A stretch of DNA of 9,043 nucleotides from CAZFBR01 sp035353495 [NCBI: uncultured bacterium] (GTDB taxonomy: Bacteria; DAOPZR01): assembly GCA_964517215.1 (NCBI GenBank), contig CAZFBR010000139.1, positions 1 through 9,043 on the forward strand, given 5' to 3'. Below the pieces are notes generated by a model, which was not told the DNA's origin, ran no database searches, and saw nothing but the letters and a program-made list of their open reading frames with translations. Made by a program: the position numbers and the translations under genes. Shown one piece after another: positions 1 through 6,978 of this stretch (position 1 is the stretch's first letter; each line of letters begins with the position of its first letter).

Positions 1-482
<482 letters not shown>

Positions 483-484
483 CC

Positions 485-745
485 ATGGCCGCGCCGACCT
501 TCGCGCTCGAGATCGTCAGTCCCGAGCAGACCGTGTACAGCGGCGACGCGGTCGCGGTTGCCGCTCCCGGGCGCGAGGGCTCGTTCGGCGTGCTGGCGCA
601 TCATGCACCGCTCCTCGCCGCGCTCAAGGCGGGCGACCTGACCGTCACCGCCGCCGACGGGCAGGTGCAGACCTGGCCCATCCGCGACGGGTTCCTCCAG
701 GTCGGCGCCAACCGCTGCATCGTCCTCGCCACCCTCTCCCAATAA
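485..745 (+). CDS. atpC: F1 ATP synthase subunit epsilon, short form (N-terminal beta-sandwich only)
   Basis: Central-stalk subunit that couples gamma rotation to the c-ring. The 86-residue product has the typical N-terminal epsilon domain: FALEIVSPEQTVYSGDAVAVAAPGREGSFGVLAHHAPLLAALKAGDLTV, with the conserved SPE..VYSG, GSFGVL..HAP and LKAG patterns, followed by the beta strands ending in DGFLQVGANRCIVLA. Family members such as that of E. coli are about 130-140 residues and carry a C-terminal two-helix domain that inhibits ATP hydrolysis. Here the protein stops where that domain would start. Short epsilons of this size are known in some bacteria (Chlorobium-type), so this is probably a natural form and not a frameshift. 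The ATG lies two bases after the atpD stop with no good Shine-Dalgarno sequence, so translation is probably coupled to atpD. It is the last atp gene here. Confidence 0.93.
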   Translation: MAAPTFALEIVSPEQTVYSGDAVAVAAPGREGSFGVLAHHAPLLAALKAGDLTVTAADGQVQTWPIRDGFLQVGANRCIVLATLSQ

Positions 746-787
746 CCGGGACAGTATACTCTATTTGCCGCCAGTCGCAGTACCCGT

Positions 788-816
788 TTGCATACCGGGC
801 GGCAGCGCGGTATAAT
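788..816 (+). promoter_or_regulatory. Predicted sigma70-type promoter of the DEAD-box helicase gene
   Basis: A -35-like TTGCAT at 788-793 and a perfect -10 TATAAT at 811-816 are separated by exactly 17 bp, in an otherwise GC-rich intergenic region. Transcription would start near 823, giving a leader of about 60 nt before the GTG at 884. A second -10-like TATACT (755-760, inside the palindrome AGTATACT) has no matching -35. No convincing rho-independent terminator for the atp operon is visible between 746 and 787. Confidence 0.7.
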
Positions 817-883
817 AATGCCGGCTTGCTGAAGACGCGCCCATTGCCTCCCGGCAGGACCCCAGTGTGAAAGCAGGATACCC

Positions 884-2464
884 GTGGAAAAACTGAAATT
901 CAGCGAACTGAACCTGTCGCGGGAGCTGATGCGCGCGATTGAAGAGATGGGCTTTGAAGAAGCGACGCCCATCCAGGCCGCGACCATTCCCCTGGTCATG
1001 GCGGGCCGTGACATCATCGGGCAGGCGCAGACGGGGACGGGCAAAACCGCCGCTTTCGGGATCCCGCTGTTGGAAATGATTGATCCCAAAAACCGCCGTC
1101 TGCAGGCGGTCACGCTCTGCCCCACGCGCGAACTGGCCATGCAAGTGGCGGAAGAGCTGAAAAAGCTGGCCAGGCACAAGCGCGGCATCGAGATTGTCCC
1201 CGTCTATGGCGGCCAGCCCATCGACCGGCAATTGCGCGCGCTCAAAGCGGGGGTGCAGGTGGTCATCGGCACTCCGGGCCGCGTGCTCGACCATCTGCAG
1301 CGCCGGACCCTGCGCATGGACGAGGTCAAGCTCGCCGTCCTCGACGAGGCTGACGAAATGCTGGATATGGGATTCCGCGACGATATCGAGACCATTCTGG
1401 CGCAAATGCCGGCAGCGCGTCAGACCATCCTCTATTCCGCGACCATGGCGAAACCGATCCTGGCCCTGGCCAGAAAGTACCAGACCAATCCCGAGTTTAT
1501 CAAAATGGCGCACAAGGCCATGACCGTCCCGGCCATCGAGCAGGTTTACTACGAAGTCAAGCCGCACACCAAGACCGACATTCTCTGCCGGCTGTTCGAC
1601 GCCAATTCGTTCAAGCTGGCACTGGTCTTCTGCAATACCAAGCGCAAGGTCGACGAACTGCTGGAAACCCTGCAGGCGCGTGGTTACCTCGCTGACGGCC
1701 TGCATGGCGACATGAATCAGGTGCAGCGCGACCGCGTCATGCAGAAATTCCGCAAGGGCCAGGTTGAGGTTCTCGTCGCCACCGACGTTGCCGCCCGCGG
1801 CCTTGATATCGACGACATCGAGGCGGTCTTTAACTACGATATTCCCCAGGACGTCGAGGACTACGTGCACCGGATCGGACGCACCGCCCGCGCCGGACGC
1901 ACGGGTATCGCCTTCACTTTCGTCGTCGGACGTGAGCAGTACAAAATCCGTGAAATCCAGAAATTCGCCAAGACCCGCATCAATTACCGCAAGGCCCCGA
2001 CCCCGGGTGACATCGCCGAGGCGAAGTTCAACCAGGCCCTGGACAAGATCAAGACCACCCTGGCCGGGGGCGGGCTCGGCCGACACGTCAATTGGATCGA
2101 GAAACTGATCGCTGACGACTACTCCTCGCTCGATATCGCCGCCGCGCTCCTCAAGCTCATGGTGGGCGCAGACGTCAGCGACCAACCGGCCCCGGCCAGC
2201 GGCGGCAGCACCGGACCCATGGTGAAATTGTTTATCAATATCGGCAAAGACCGCAACGTCCAGGTCAAGGATATCGTCGGCAGCATCGCCAACGAAACGA
2301 AGATCCCCGGGCAGTTGATCGGCAAGATCAGGATCCTCAACAAATATTCGTTCGTTGAAGTGCCTGAAGCATATGCCGATGAAGTGATCAACTCGATGCA
2401 GGACAACCAGATCCGCGGCGTCACCGTCACCATTGAACGGGAAAACATCAGAAGCAAGCGCTGA
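884..2464 (+). CDS. DEAD-box ATP-dependent RNA helicase with DbpA-type RNA-binding tail (DeaD/CshA-like)
   Basis: Cytoplasmic ATP-dependent RNA helicase of 526 residues, probably acting in RNA unwinding during ribosome assembly or RNA decay. All core motifs are visible in order: Q motif (F6 to TPIQ 28-31), motif I AQTGTGKT (48-55), Ia PTREL (80-84), GG (109-110), Ib TPGR (130-133), II DEAD (154-157), III SAT (185-187), IV LVFCNTK (247-253), V ATDVAARGLDID (299-310), VI HRIGRTARAG (329-338). After a linker, residues about 447-520 (VKLFINIGKDRNVQVKDIVGSIANE onward) match the DbpA RNA-binding fold, as in DeaD/CsdA and CshA. The start is GTG at 884, five bases after a modest Shine-Dalgarno GCAGGA (873-878), and it places the Q motif at the normal distance from the N terminus. 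It has its own promoter and appears monocistronic. The Arg-rich tail typical of many DeaD proteins is reduced to IRSKR. Choosing between DeaD, CshA and DbpA as the name is not safe from sequence reading alone. Confidence 0.96.
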   Translation: MEKLKFSELNLSRELMRAIEEMGFEEATPIQAATIPLVMAGRDIIGQAQTGTGKTAAFGIPLLEMIDPKNRRLQAVTLCPTRELAMQVAEELKKLARHKRGIEIVPVYGGQPIDRQLRALKAGVQVVIGTPGRVLDHLQRRTLRMDEVKLAVLDEADEMLDMGFRDDIETILAQMPAARQTILYSATMAKPILALARKYQTNPEFIKMAHKAMTVPAIEQVYYEVKPHTKTDILCRLFDANSFKLALVFCNTKRKVDELLETLQARGYLADGLHGDMNQVQRDRVMQKFRKGQVEVLVATDVAARGLDIDDIEAVFNYDIPQDVEDYVHRIGRTARAGRTGIAFTFVVGREQYKIREIQKFAKTRINYRKAPTPGDIAEAKFNQALDKIKTTLAGGGLGRHVNWIEKLIADDYSSLDIAAALLKLMVGADVSDQPAPASGGSTGPMVKLFINIGKDRNVQVKDIVGSIANETKIPGQLIGKIRILNKYSFVEVPEAYADEVINSMQDNQIRGVTVTIERENIRSKR

Positions 2465-2481
2465 TCCGGACCATCCCGGAT
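2464..2481 (+). terminator. Small hairpin directly after the helicase stop codon (weak terminator candidate)
   Basis: ATCCGG (2464-2469) and CCGGAT (2476-2481) form a perfect 6-bp stem with a 6-nt loop, beginning at the last base of the helicase TGA. No T-tract follows (GCCGCTAAGC), so it is not a canonical rho-independent terminator. It could stabilise the mRNA 3' end or mark a rho-dependent site. Confidence 0.3.
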
Positions 2482-2500
2482 GCCGCTAAGCACCATACGG

Positions 2501-2519
2501 CTCCTGCGCTTGACCGCGT
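2501..2519 (+). repeat. Direct repeat, copy 1 (19 bp)
   Basis: CTCCTGCGCTTGACCGCGT recurs at 2554-2572 with a single mismatch (18 of 19 identical), at an offset of 53 bp. This copy contains TTGACC but has no -10 box at a suitable distance, so it is probably not a promoter itself. A shorter shared block, ACCATCC followed by CGG or TGG, occurs at 2470-2479 and 2525-2534, which suggests a decayed tandem duplication of about 53-55 bp. Confidence 0.75.
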
Positions 2520-2543
2520 TCTTTACCATCCTGGCGAACGCGG
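2514..2543 (+). repeat. 8-bp inverted repeat between the two direct repeats
   Basis: CCGCGTTC (2514-2521) is perfectly complementary to GAACGCGG (2536-2543), with a 14-nt spacer. It overlaps the end of direct repeat copy 1 and lies about 20 bp upstream of the predicted -35 box at 2563. It could be an operator half-site pair or an RNA hairpin. There is no T-tract, so it is not an intrinsic terminator. Its function is not determinable from sequence. Confidence 0.45.
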
Positions 2544-2553
2544 CACGGCGCGC

Positions 2554-2572
2554 CTCCTGCGCTTGACAGCGT
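2554..2572 (+). repeat. Direct repeat, copy 2 (19 bp), carrying the -35 box
   Basis: CTCCTGCGCTTGACAGCGT differs from copy 1 at one position (A for C). That change turns TTGACC into a consensus -35 TTGACA (2563-2568). The repeat therefore overlaps a predicted promoter, a position where a bound regulator would affect transcription initiation. Confidence 0.75.
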
Positions 2573-2591
2573 GGCATGCGTATTATATATA
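2563..2591 (+). promoter_or_regulatory. Predicted sigma70-type promoter for the TPR protein / tRNA-Thr / argB unit
   Basis: A consensus -35 TTGACA (2563-2568) is followed after 17 bp by a -10-like TATATA (2586-2591) within an AT-rich island (2576-2597). That island also holds a direct repeat of ATGCGTA (2576-2582 and 2591-2597). Transcription would begin near 2598, so the in-frame ATGs at 2576 and 2591 lie in promoter DNA and are unlikely translation starts. No other promoter of this quality is seen before argB, so the whole unit down to argD may depend on it. Confidence 0.65.
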
Positions 2592-2629
2592 TGCGTAACA
2601 ATTGCAGGGGGGTCCGCGACTGCGCGACA

Positions 2630-2986
2630 ATGGCCAGACCGCTGAATCGTTATGCTGTGGTTCTGCTCATCGCGGCCGTGGGGCTGTGGTTCCTGTTTTT
2701 CAGCCAGTATCAGGAACGCTATTTGTTCCTGCATATTGAAGGCGAGCAGAAAAAGATCGCCGAGGCGGAAACTCCCGCCGAGGCGATGAAACTTGAATTT
2801 GAACTCGGTCGTTATTACGAGACGAATGGAGCGCACCAGAAAGCGTTTGACATGTACCGGCGGGTGGCAAGCAGTTACCCGTATCCGGACGTTCATTACG
2901 GTTACCTGCAGGATGAAGCGCTGTGGCGAATGAAGGAGCTGGCGGACGCCGGCTTGCTCACTGATACCCCAGTTCTTCCCCGGTAG
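2630..2986 (+). CDS. Small membrane-anchored protein with TPR-like helices, function unknown
   Basis: I do not recognise this as a named family. From ATG 2630 it is 118 residues: a short basic N terminus (MARPLNR), one hydrophobic segment at about residues 8-24 (YAVVLLIAAVGLWFLFF) without an obvious signal-peptidase site, then a hydrophilic helical region. This suggests a single-pass protein with its C terminus outside the cytoplasm. Residues about 55-84 (LEFELGRYYETNGAHQKAFDMYRRVASSYP) read like one TPR or Sel1-like helical pair; the rest (EALWRMKELADAGLL) may be a capping helix. In-frame ATGs at 2576 and 2591 would fall upstream of the predicted transcription start. The ATG at 2630 lacks a well-spaced Shine-Dalgarno, since AGGGGGG (2606-2612) is 17 bases away, so the start is uncertain. 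The stop is 14 bases before tRNA-Thr. A partner-binding or cell-envelope assembly role is possible but unproven. Confidence 0.72.
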   Translation: MARPLNRYAVVLLIAAVGLWFLFFSQYQERYLFLHIEGEQKKIAEAETPAEAMKLEFELGRYYETNGAHQKAFDMYRRVASSYPYPDVHYGYLQDEALWRMKELADAGLLTDTPVLPR

Positions 2987-3000
2987 GTTTCTTTTCCCGA

Positions 3001-3076
3001 GCCCGTGTAGCTCAGTTGGTAGAGCAGCGCATTCGTAATGCGCAGGTCACCAGTTCGAGTCTGGTCGCGGGCTCCA
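3001..3076 (+). tRNA. tRNA-Thr (anticodon CGU, reads ACG), CCA encoded
   Basis: The 76-nt gene folds as a complete cloverleaf. The acceptor strands are GCCCGTG (3001-3007) and CGCGGGC (3066-3072) with one G-U pair. The D stem is GCTC/GAGC (3010-3013, 3022-3025). The anticodon stem is GCGCA/TGCGC (3027-3031, 3039-3043) with loop TTCGTAA, placing anticodon CGT at 3034-3036. The variable loop is AGGTC and the T stem is ACCAG/CTGGT with loop TTCGAGT. The discriminator base is T (3073), followed by an encoded CCA (3074-3076). The gene sits 14 bp after the TPR-like gene and 20 bp before argB, all on the same strand with no clear promoter of its own. It was therefore probably transcribed with them and cut out by RNase P and 3' processing enzymes. 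Confidence 0.97.
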
Positions 3077-3083
3077 TTTTTTT
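3077..3083 (+). promoter_or_regulatory. T7 tract between tRNA-Thr and the argB ribosome binding site
   Basis: Seven consecutive T residues directly follow the tRNA CCA end and stop one base before the argB Shine-Dalgarno AGGAGA at 3085-3090. The tract could cause pausing or partial termination after the tRNA, or serve as a processing site. There is no dedicated terminator hairpin; only the GC-rich T and acceptor arms lie upstream. Confidence 0.35.
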
Positions 3084-3096
3084 CAGGAGAACCATC

Positions 3097-3984
3097 ATGG
3101 CCGATCCGATGGCGCAGCATATTAAGCAGGCCGAAGTCCTCATCGAGGCCCTGCCCTACATCCAGCAGTTTCGCGATTGCGTGTTTGTCATCAAATACGG
3201 CGGCAGCGCCATGGTCAGGGACGAGCTCAAGGCCAGCGTCCTGCTTGACCTGCTGCTGCTCAAATTCGTCGGCATCAAACCGGTGGTCGTGCATGGCGGC
3301 GGCAAGCAGATTTCCGCCCTGCTCAAGAAGGTCGGCAAGCAGCCCACCTTCATCGACGGCCTGCGCGTCACCGACGCGGAGACCATGGACATCGTCGAAA
3401 TGGTGCTCGCGGGCAACATCAACAAGGAAATCGTCGCGGATCTCAACCGCCGGGGCGGGCGCGCGGTCGGACTGACCGGCAAGGACGGCGATATCCTGCT
3501 GGCCAAAAAGATCGCCGCCAAAGTCGACTACGGCCAGGTGGGCGAAGTCGACAAAATCAACACCGACCTGGTCCAGCTCCTGCTTGACCGCGATTACATC
3601 CCGGTCATCGCCCCGGTCGGCGTTGACCGGAACGGCACCACGCTCAACCTGAACGCGGACACCGCGGCCGGCGCGCTGGCCGCCGCGCTCAAGGCGGAGA
3701 AATTCATCCTCATTACCGACGAGCCCGGGGTGCTGCGCGACCAGCACGACCCGTCCACGCTGATCAAGACCATCACCATGGCCGACCATCAGCAGCTGCG
3801 CAAGGACGGCATCATCGACGGCGGAATGATTCCCAAACTCGAGGCCTGCATCGATGCGCTGCAGCAGGGCGTGCGCAAGGCGCACATCATCAGCGGCGAA
3901 ATCCCCCATGCGCTGCTCATCGAAACCTTCACTGAAACCGGGGTCGGCACGGAAATCGTGCTGAAGAACACATCCCCAAAATGA
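3097..3984 (+). CDS. argB: N-acetylglutamate kinase (arginine biosynthesis)
   Basis: Phosphorylates N-acetyl-L-glutamate with ATP, the second step of arginine synthesis, in the cytoplasm. The 295-residue protein has the amino-acid-kinase motifs: VIKYGGSAM (31-39, with K33), VVHGGGKQI (64-72), FIDGLRVTD (85-93, R90), LNLNAD (183-188, with N184 and D188), ITDEPGVL (206-213) and GGMIPKLEA (242-250, K247). These match the catalytic K/R/N/D/K set known from E. coli NAGK. The roughly 20-residue N-terminal extension (AQHIKQAEVLIEALPYIQQF) and the C-terminal GTEIV resemble the hexameric, arginine-inhibited NAGKs, so feedback inhibition is likely. ATG 3097 is chosen because AGGAGA (3085-3090) lies six bases upstream; an upstream in-frame GTG at 3016 falls inside the tRNA. 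The stop overlaps the next gene as ATGA. An arginine-sensitive ArgB usually goes with the ArgJ acetyl-recycling pathway. Confidence 0.97.
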   Translation: MADPMAQHIKQAEVLIEALPYIQQFRDCVFVIKYGGSAMVRDELKASVLLDLLLLKFVGIKPVVVHGGGKQISALLKKVGKQPTFIDGLRVTDAETMDIVEMVLAGNINKEIVADLNRRGGRAVGLTGKDGDILLAKKIAAKVDYGQVGEVDKINTDLVQLLLDRDYIPVIAPVGVDRNGTTLNLNADTAAGALAAALKAEKFILITDEPGVLRDQHDPSTLIKTITMADHQQLRKDGIIDGGMIPKLEACIDALQQGVRKAHIISGEIPHALLIETFTETGVGTEIVLKNTSPK

Positions 3985-4457
3985 ATATCGTCGAGTGCCT
4001 CACCAACACGCGGATCTTCAATACCCTGCTGCCCGAAGAGCTGGCCATTGTCAAGAAGCTCTTTGTCACTGAGTATGTGAAGGAAAACCGCACCATCTTC
4101 ACCGAAGGCGAACCCGGCAATGCGCTCTATATCATCGTCAGCGGCGGCATCGCCATCACCAAGCAGCTGGAAGGCGGCAAAACCAAGCTGCTGGCCCAGC
4201 TCGGCGAAGGCGAATGCTTCGGGGAGCTGGCGCTCATCGACGGTGATACCCGCTCGGCAACCGTCAAGACCACCCGCGAGACCGCGCTGCTGGTCTTCCG
4301 GGTCGAGGAGTTCGCCCGGCTGATCGAGTCGCACCCCTACACCGCCTTCAAGATCATCATGCAGCTGGCCAAGGTCCTCTCCAACCGGCTGCGCGAAACC
4401 AACAACCAGGTTGTGGGACTGGTCAACTTCCATCTGGCCATGAAGGAACAGCCATGA
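3981..4457 (+). CDS. Stand-alone cyclic-nucleotide-binding (CNB) domain protein
   Basis: The 158-residue protein consists almost entirely of one cNMP-binding domain of the CRP/PKA-regulatory type. Residues about 8-28 form the N-terminal helix (TNTRIFNTLLPEELAIVKKLF). Strands follow with FTEGEPGNALYIIVSGGIAI (40-59). The phosphate-binding cassette is GECFGELALIDGDTRSAT (77-94): E82 and R91 occupy the ribose and phosphate-binding positions, so ligand binding looks intact. A long C-terminal helix (about 122-150) ends the protein. There is no helix-turn-helix, kinase, channel or other output domain, so it is not a CRP-like repressor or activator by itself. Its ATG overlaps the argB stop (ATGA at 3981-3984) and its stop overlaps the argD start (ATGA at 4454-4457), so all three are likely translated as a coupled set. 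Binding to ArgB or ArgD is an inference. The ligand (cAMP, cGMP or another) cannot be decided from sequence. Confidence 0.93.
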   Translation: MNIVECLTNTRIFNTLLPEELAIVKKLFVTEYVKENRTIFTEGEPGNALYIIVSGGIAITKQLEGGKTKLLAQLGEGECFGELALIDGDTRSATVKTTRETALLVFRVEEFARLIESHPYTAFKIIMQLAKVLSNRLRETNNQVVGLVNFHLAMKEQP

Positions 4458-5659
4458 ATCTTACCGAGGCGCAGGCGCTGGCGCAGCGCCACCTGCTTAA
4501 CAATAACGGTGCCCGTTCGCTGCTGCTGGTGCGCGGGCAGGGGTGCCGGGTCTGGGACGCGGCCGGGCGCGAGTATCTCGATTGCCTCGGCGGCATCGCC
4601 GTCAACGGGCTCGGCCATGCGCATCCTGCCGTTGCCCGGGCCGTCGCGCAGCAGGCGGCGACGCTGATCCACGTTTCCAACCTGTACCTCAACGAGCCGC
4701 AACTCACCCTGGCGGAAAAACTCTCCGTACTGGCGGGCGGGGCGGGTGCGCGCAGCTTCTTCTGCAACAGCGGCGCCGAGGCCAACGAGACCGCCTTCAA
4801 GCTGGCGCGCAAATTCGGCAAGACCCGACCCGGCACGCCGTACGCGATCATCTCCGCGCAGCACAGTTTCCACGGGCGCACGCTCGCCACCGTGGCGGCG
4901 ACCGCGCAGGAAAAATACCAGAAACCGTTTGCGCCCATGCCGGCGGGATTCAATTATGCACCGTACAACGACCTGGCGGCGCTGCGGGCGGCAGTCACCG
5001 ATCAGACCGTGGCCGTGCTGCTCGAAGTGCTGCAGGGCGAGGGGGGCGTGACCCCCGGGACCACCGAGTTCCTGCAGGGCGCCCGGCAGCTGTGCGATGA
5101 ACGCGGTCTGCTGCTGATCTTCGATGAAGTGCAGACCGGCGTCGGCCGGCTCGGCGAGTGGTTCGGCTGGCAGACGGTGGGCGTCCGGCCGGACCTCTTC
5201 ACCCTGGCCAAGGGACTGGGCGGCGGCGTCCCCATCGGCGCGACCGTGGTGCTCAATCCCGCCGTCGATTTCGCTCCCGGCGACCACAATTCGACCTTCG
5301 GCGGCAATCCGCTGGCCTGCGCAGCAGCGCTCGCCACCCTCACCACCATCGAGCAGGAAAACCTGCTGGCAGCGGTCCGGGAGCGCGGCACGGAACTGCA
5401 GGCGGGGCTGGCGGCGCTGGCGGCCCGGCACCCAGCCAAGATAACCGGCACGCGCGGCCGTGGCCTGCTGCAGGGGCTCATCCTTGCCGCACCCGGCGCG
5501 GCACTGGTCACCACGATGCAGGAACGCGGGTTCATCATCAACTGCACGGCGGGGAATGTGCTGCGCTTTGCCCCGCCGTATATCATCACCTCCGTCGAGA
5601 TCCAGCGGCTGCTAACCGCGCTTGACGAGGCAGTGGCCGGCTGGCAGCCCCAGCCGTAA
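4454..5659 (+). CDS. argD: Acetylornithine aminotransferase (arginine biosynthesis)
   Basis: PLP-dependent class-III aminotransferase converting N-acetylglutamate semialdehyde and glutamate to N-acetylornithine and 2-oxoglutarate; ArgD enzymes often also serve the succinyl-DAP step of lysine synthesis. The 401-residue length is typical. Visible motifs are CNSGAEANE (104-112, PLP phosphate contact), SFHGRT (138-143), IFDEVQTGVGR (222-232, D224 contacts the pyridine nitrogen), TLAKGLGGG (250-258, K253 is the PLP lysine), TFGGNPLA (281-288) and LRFAPPYI (370-377). The usual EPIQGEGG loop reads EVLQGEGG here. The start is ATG 4454, overlapping the previous stop, with AAGGA (4443-4447) six bases upstream. 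ArgD is favoured over GabT or ornithine aminotransferase by the argB/argG/argH context and the GGIAVNGLGHAHPAV start. It ends before a hairpin pair, so it is probably the last gene of this unit. Confidence 0.95.
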   Translation: MNLTEAQALAQRHLLNNNGARSLLLVRGQGCRVWDAAGREYLDCLGGIAVNGLGHAHPAVARAVAQQAATLIHVSNLYLNEPQLTLAEKLSVLAGGAGARSFFCNSGAEANETAFKLARKFGKTRPGTPYAIISAQHSFHGRTLATVAATAQEKYQKPFAPMPAGFNYAPYNDLAALRAAVTDQTVAVLLEVLQGEGGVTPGTTEFLQGARQLCDERGLLLIFDEVQTGVGRLGEWFGWQTVGVRPDLFTLAKGLGGGVPIGATVVLNPAVDFAPGDHNSTFGGNPLACAAALATLTTIEQENLLAAVRERGTELQAGLAALAARHPAKITGTRGRGLLQGLILAAPGAALVTTMQERGFIINCTAGNVLRFAPPYIITSVEIQRLLTALDEAVAGWQPQP

Positions 5660-5673
5660 CCGGCAACCAAAAG

Positions 5674-5703
5674 GCGCCGGCACTTCTGCCGGCGCATGAT
5701 TTT
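5674..5703 (+). terminator. Rho-independent-like hairpin after argD
   Basis: GCGCCGGCA (5674-5682) and TGCCGGCGC (5687-5695) form a perfect 9-bp GC-rich stem closed by a CTTC tetraloop, followed by ATGATTTTC. The upstream side has CCAAAAG. The T-run (TTTT at 5700-5703) is short and displaced by four bases, so termination may be partial, leaving read-through into argG. Part of the stem (TGCCGG 5687-5692) could alternatively pair with CCGGCA at 5660-5665. Confidence 0.6.
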
Positions 5704-5723
5704 CACAGCCAGGAACGGCTGTG
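5704..5723 (+). promoter_or_regulatory. Second hairpin in the argG leader region
   Basis: CACAGCC (5704-5710) and GGCTGTG (5717-5723) form a perfect 7-bp stem with loop AGGAAC, eight bases after the first hairpin. No T-tract follows it. It lies 18 bp upstream of the argG Shine-Dalgarno and could be an operator-like palindrome or an RNA structure. I see no clear -35/-10 pair between 5660 and 5754. Confidence 0.45.
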
Positions 5724-5754
5724 CGACACTGAAGACGAGACAAGGAGTTTGGGT

Positions 5755-6972
<1,218 letters not shown>

Positions 6973-6978
6973 GCCGCC

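Noticed and set aside
767-803. Terminator of the atp operon from GCCGCC (767-772) and GGCGGC (798-803)
   Set aside because: The 6-bp stem has a 25-nt loop, no T-tract follows, and it overlaps the predicted -35 of the helicase promoter. It is too weak to call.
761-2185. Long open frame (474 codons) on the minus strand opposite the helicase
   Set aside because: It is antisense to a gene with every DEAD-box motif. Long antisense frames are expected in GC-rich coding DNA, and its translation is low-complexity (rich in Asp, Gly, Val, Leu, Arg) with no recognisable domain.
2576-2629. Upstream starts (ATG 2576 or 2591) for the TPR-like protein
   Set aside because: They fall within the predicted -10 region and spacer, upstream of the likely transcription start, and would add a non-family-like Cys/Arg-rich leader before the membrane segment. 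Not excluded if the promoter call is wrong.
2486-2896. Minus-strand open frame of 136 codons opposite the TPR-like gene
   Set aside because: No recognisable domain and no ribosome binding site. The plus-strand frame has a membrane segment, a TPR-like pattern and a promoter, so the plus strand is preferred.
3001-3076. tRNA gene as an integration site for a mobile element
   Set aside because: No integrase, flanking direct repeat of the tRNA 3' end, or foreign-looking genes are visible. Both sides carry ordinary chromosomal genes.
3016-3096. N-terminal extension of argB from GTG 3016
   Set aside because: These bases encode the tRNA-Thr and its T-tract. ATG 3097 has a good Shine-Dalgarno and fits the family length.
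3981-4457. CRP/FNR-family transcription factor
   Set aside because: The CNB domain is present, but the protein ends after its C-terminal helix at residue 158. There is no helix-turn-helix DNA-binding domain.
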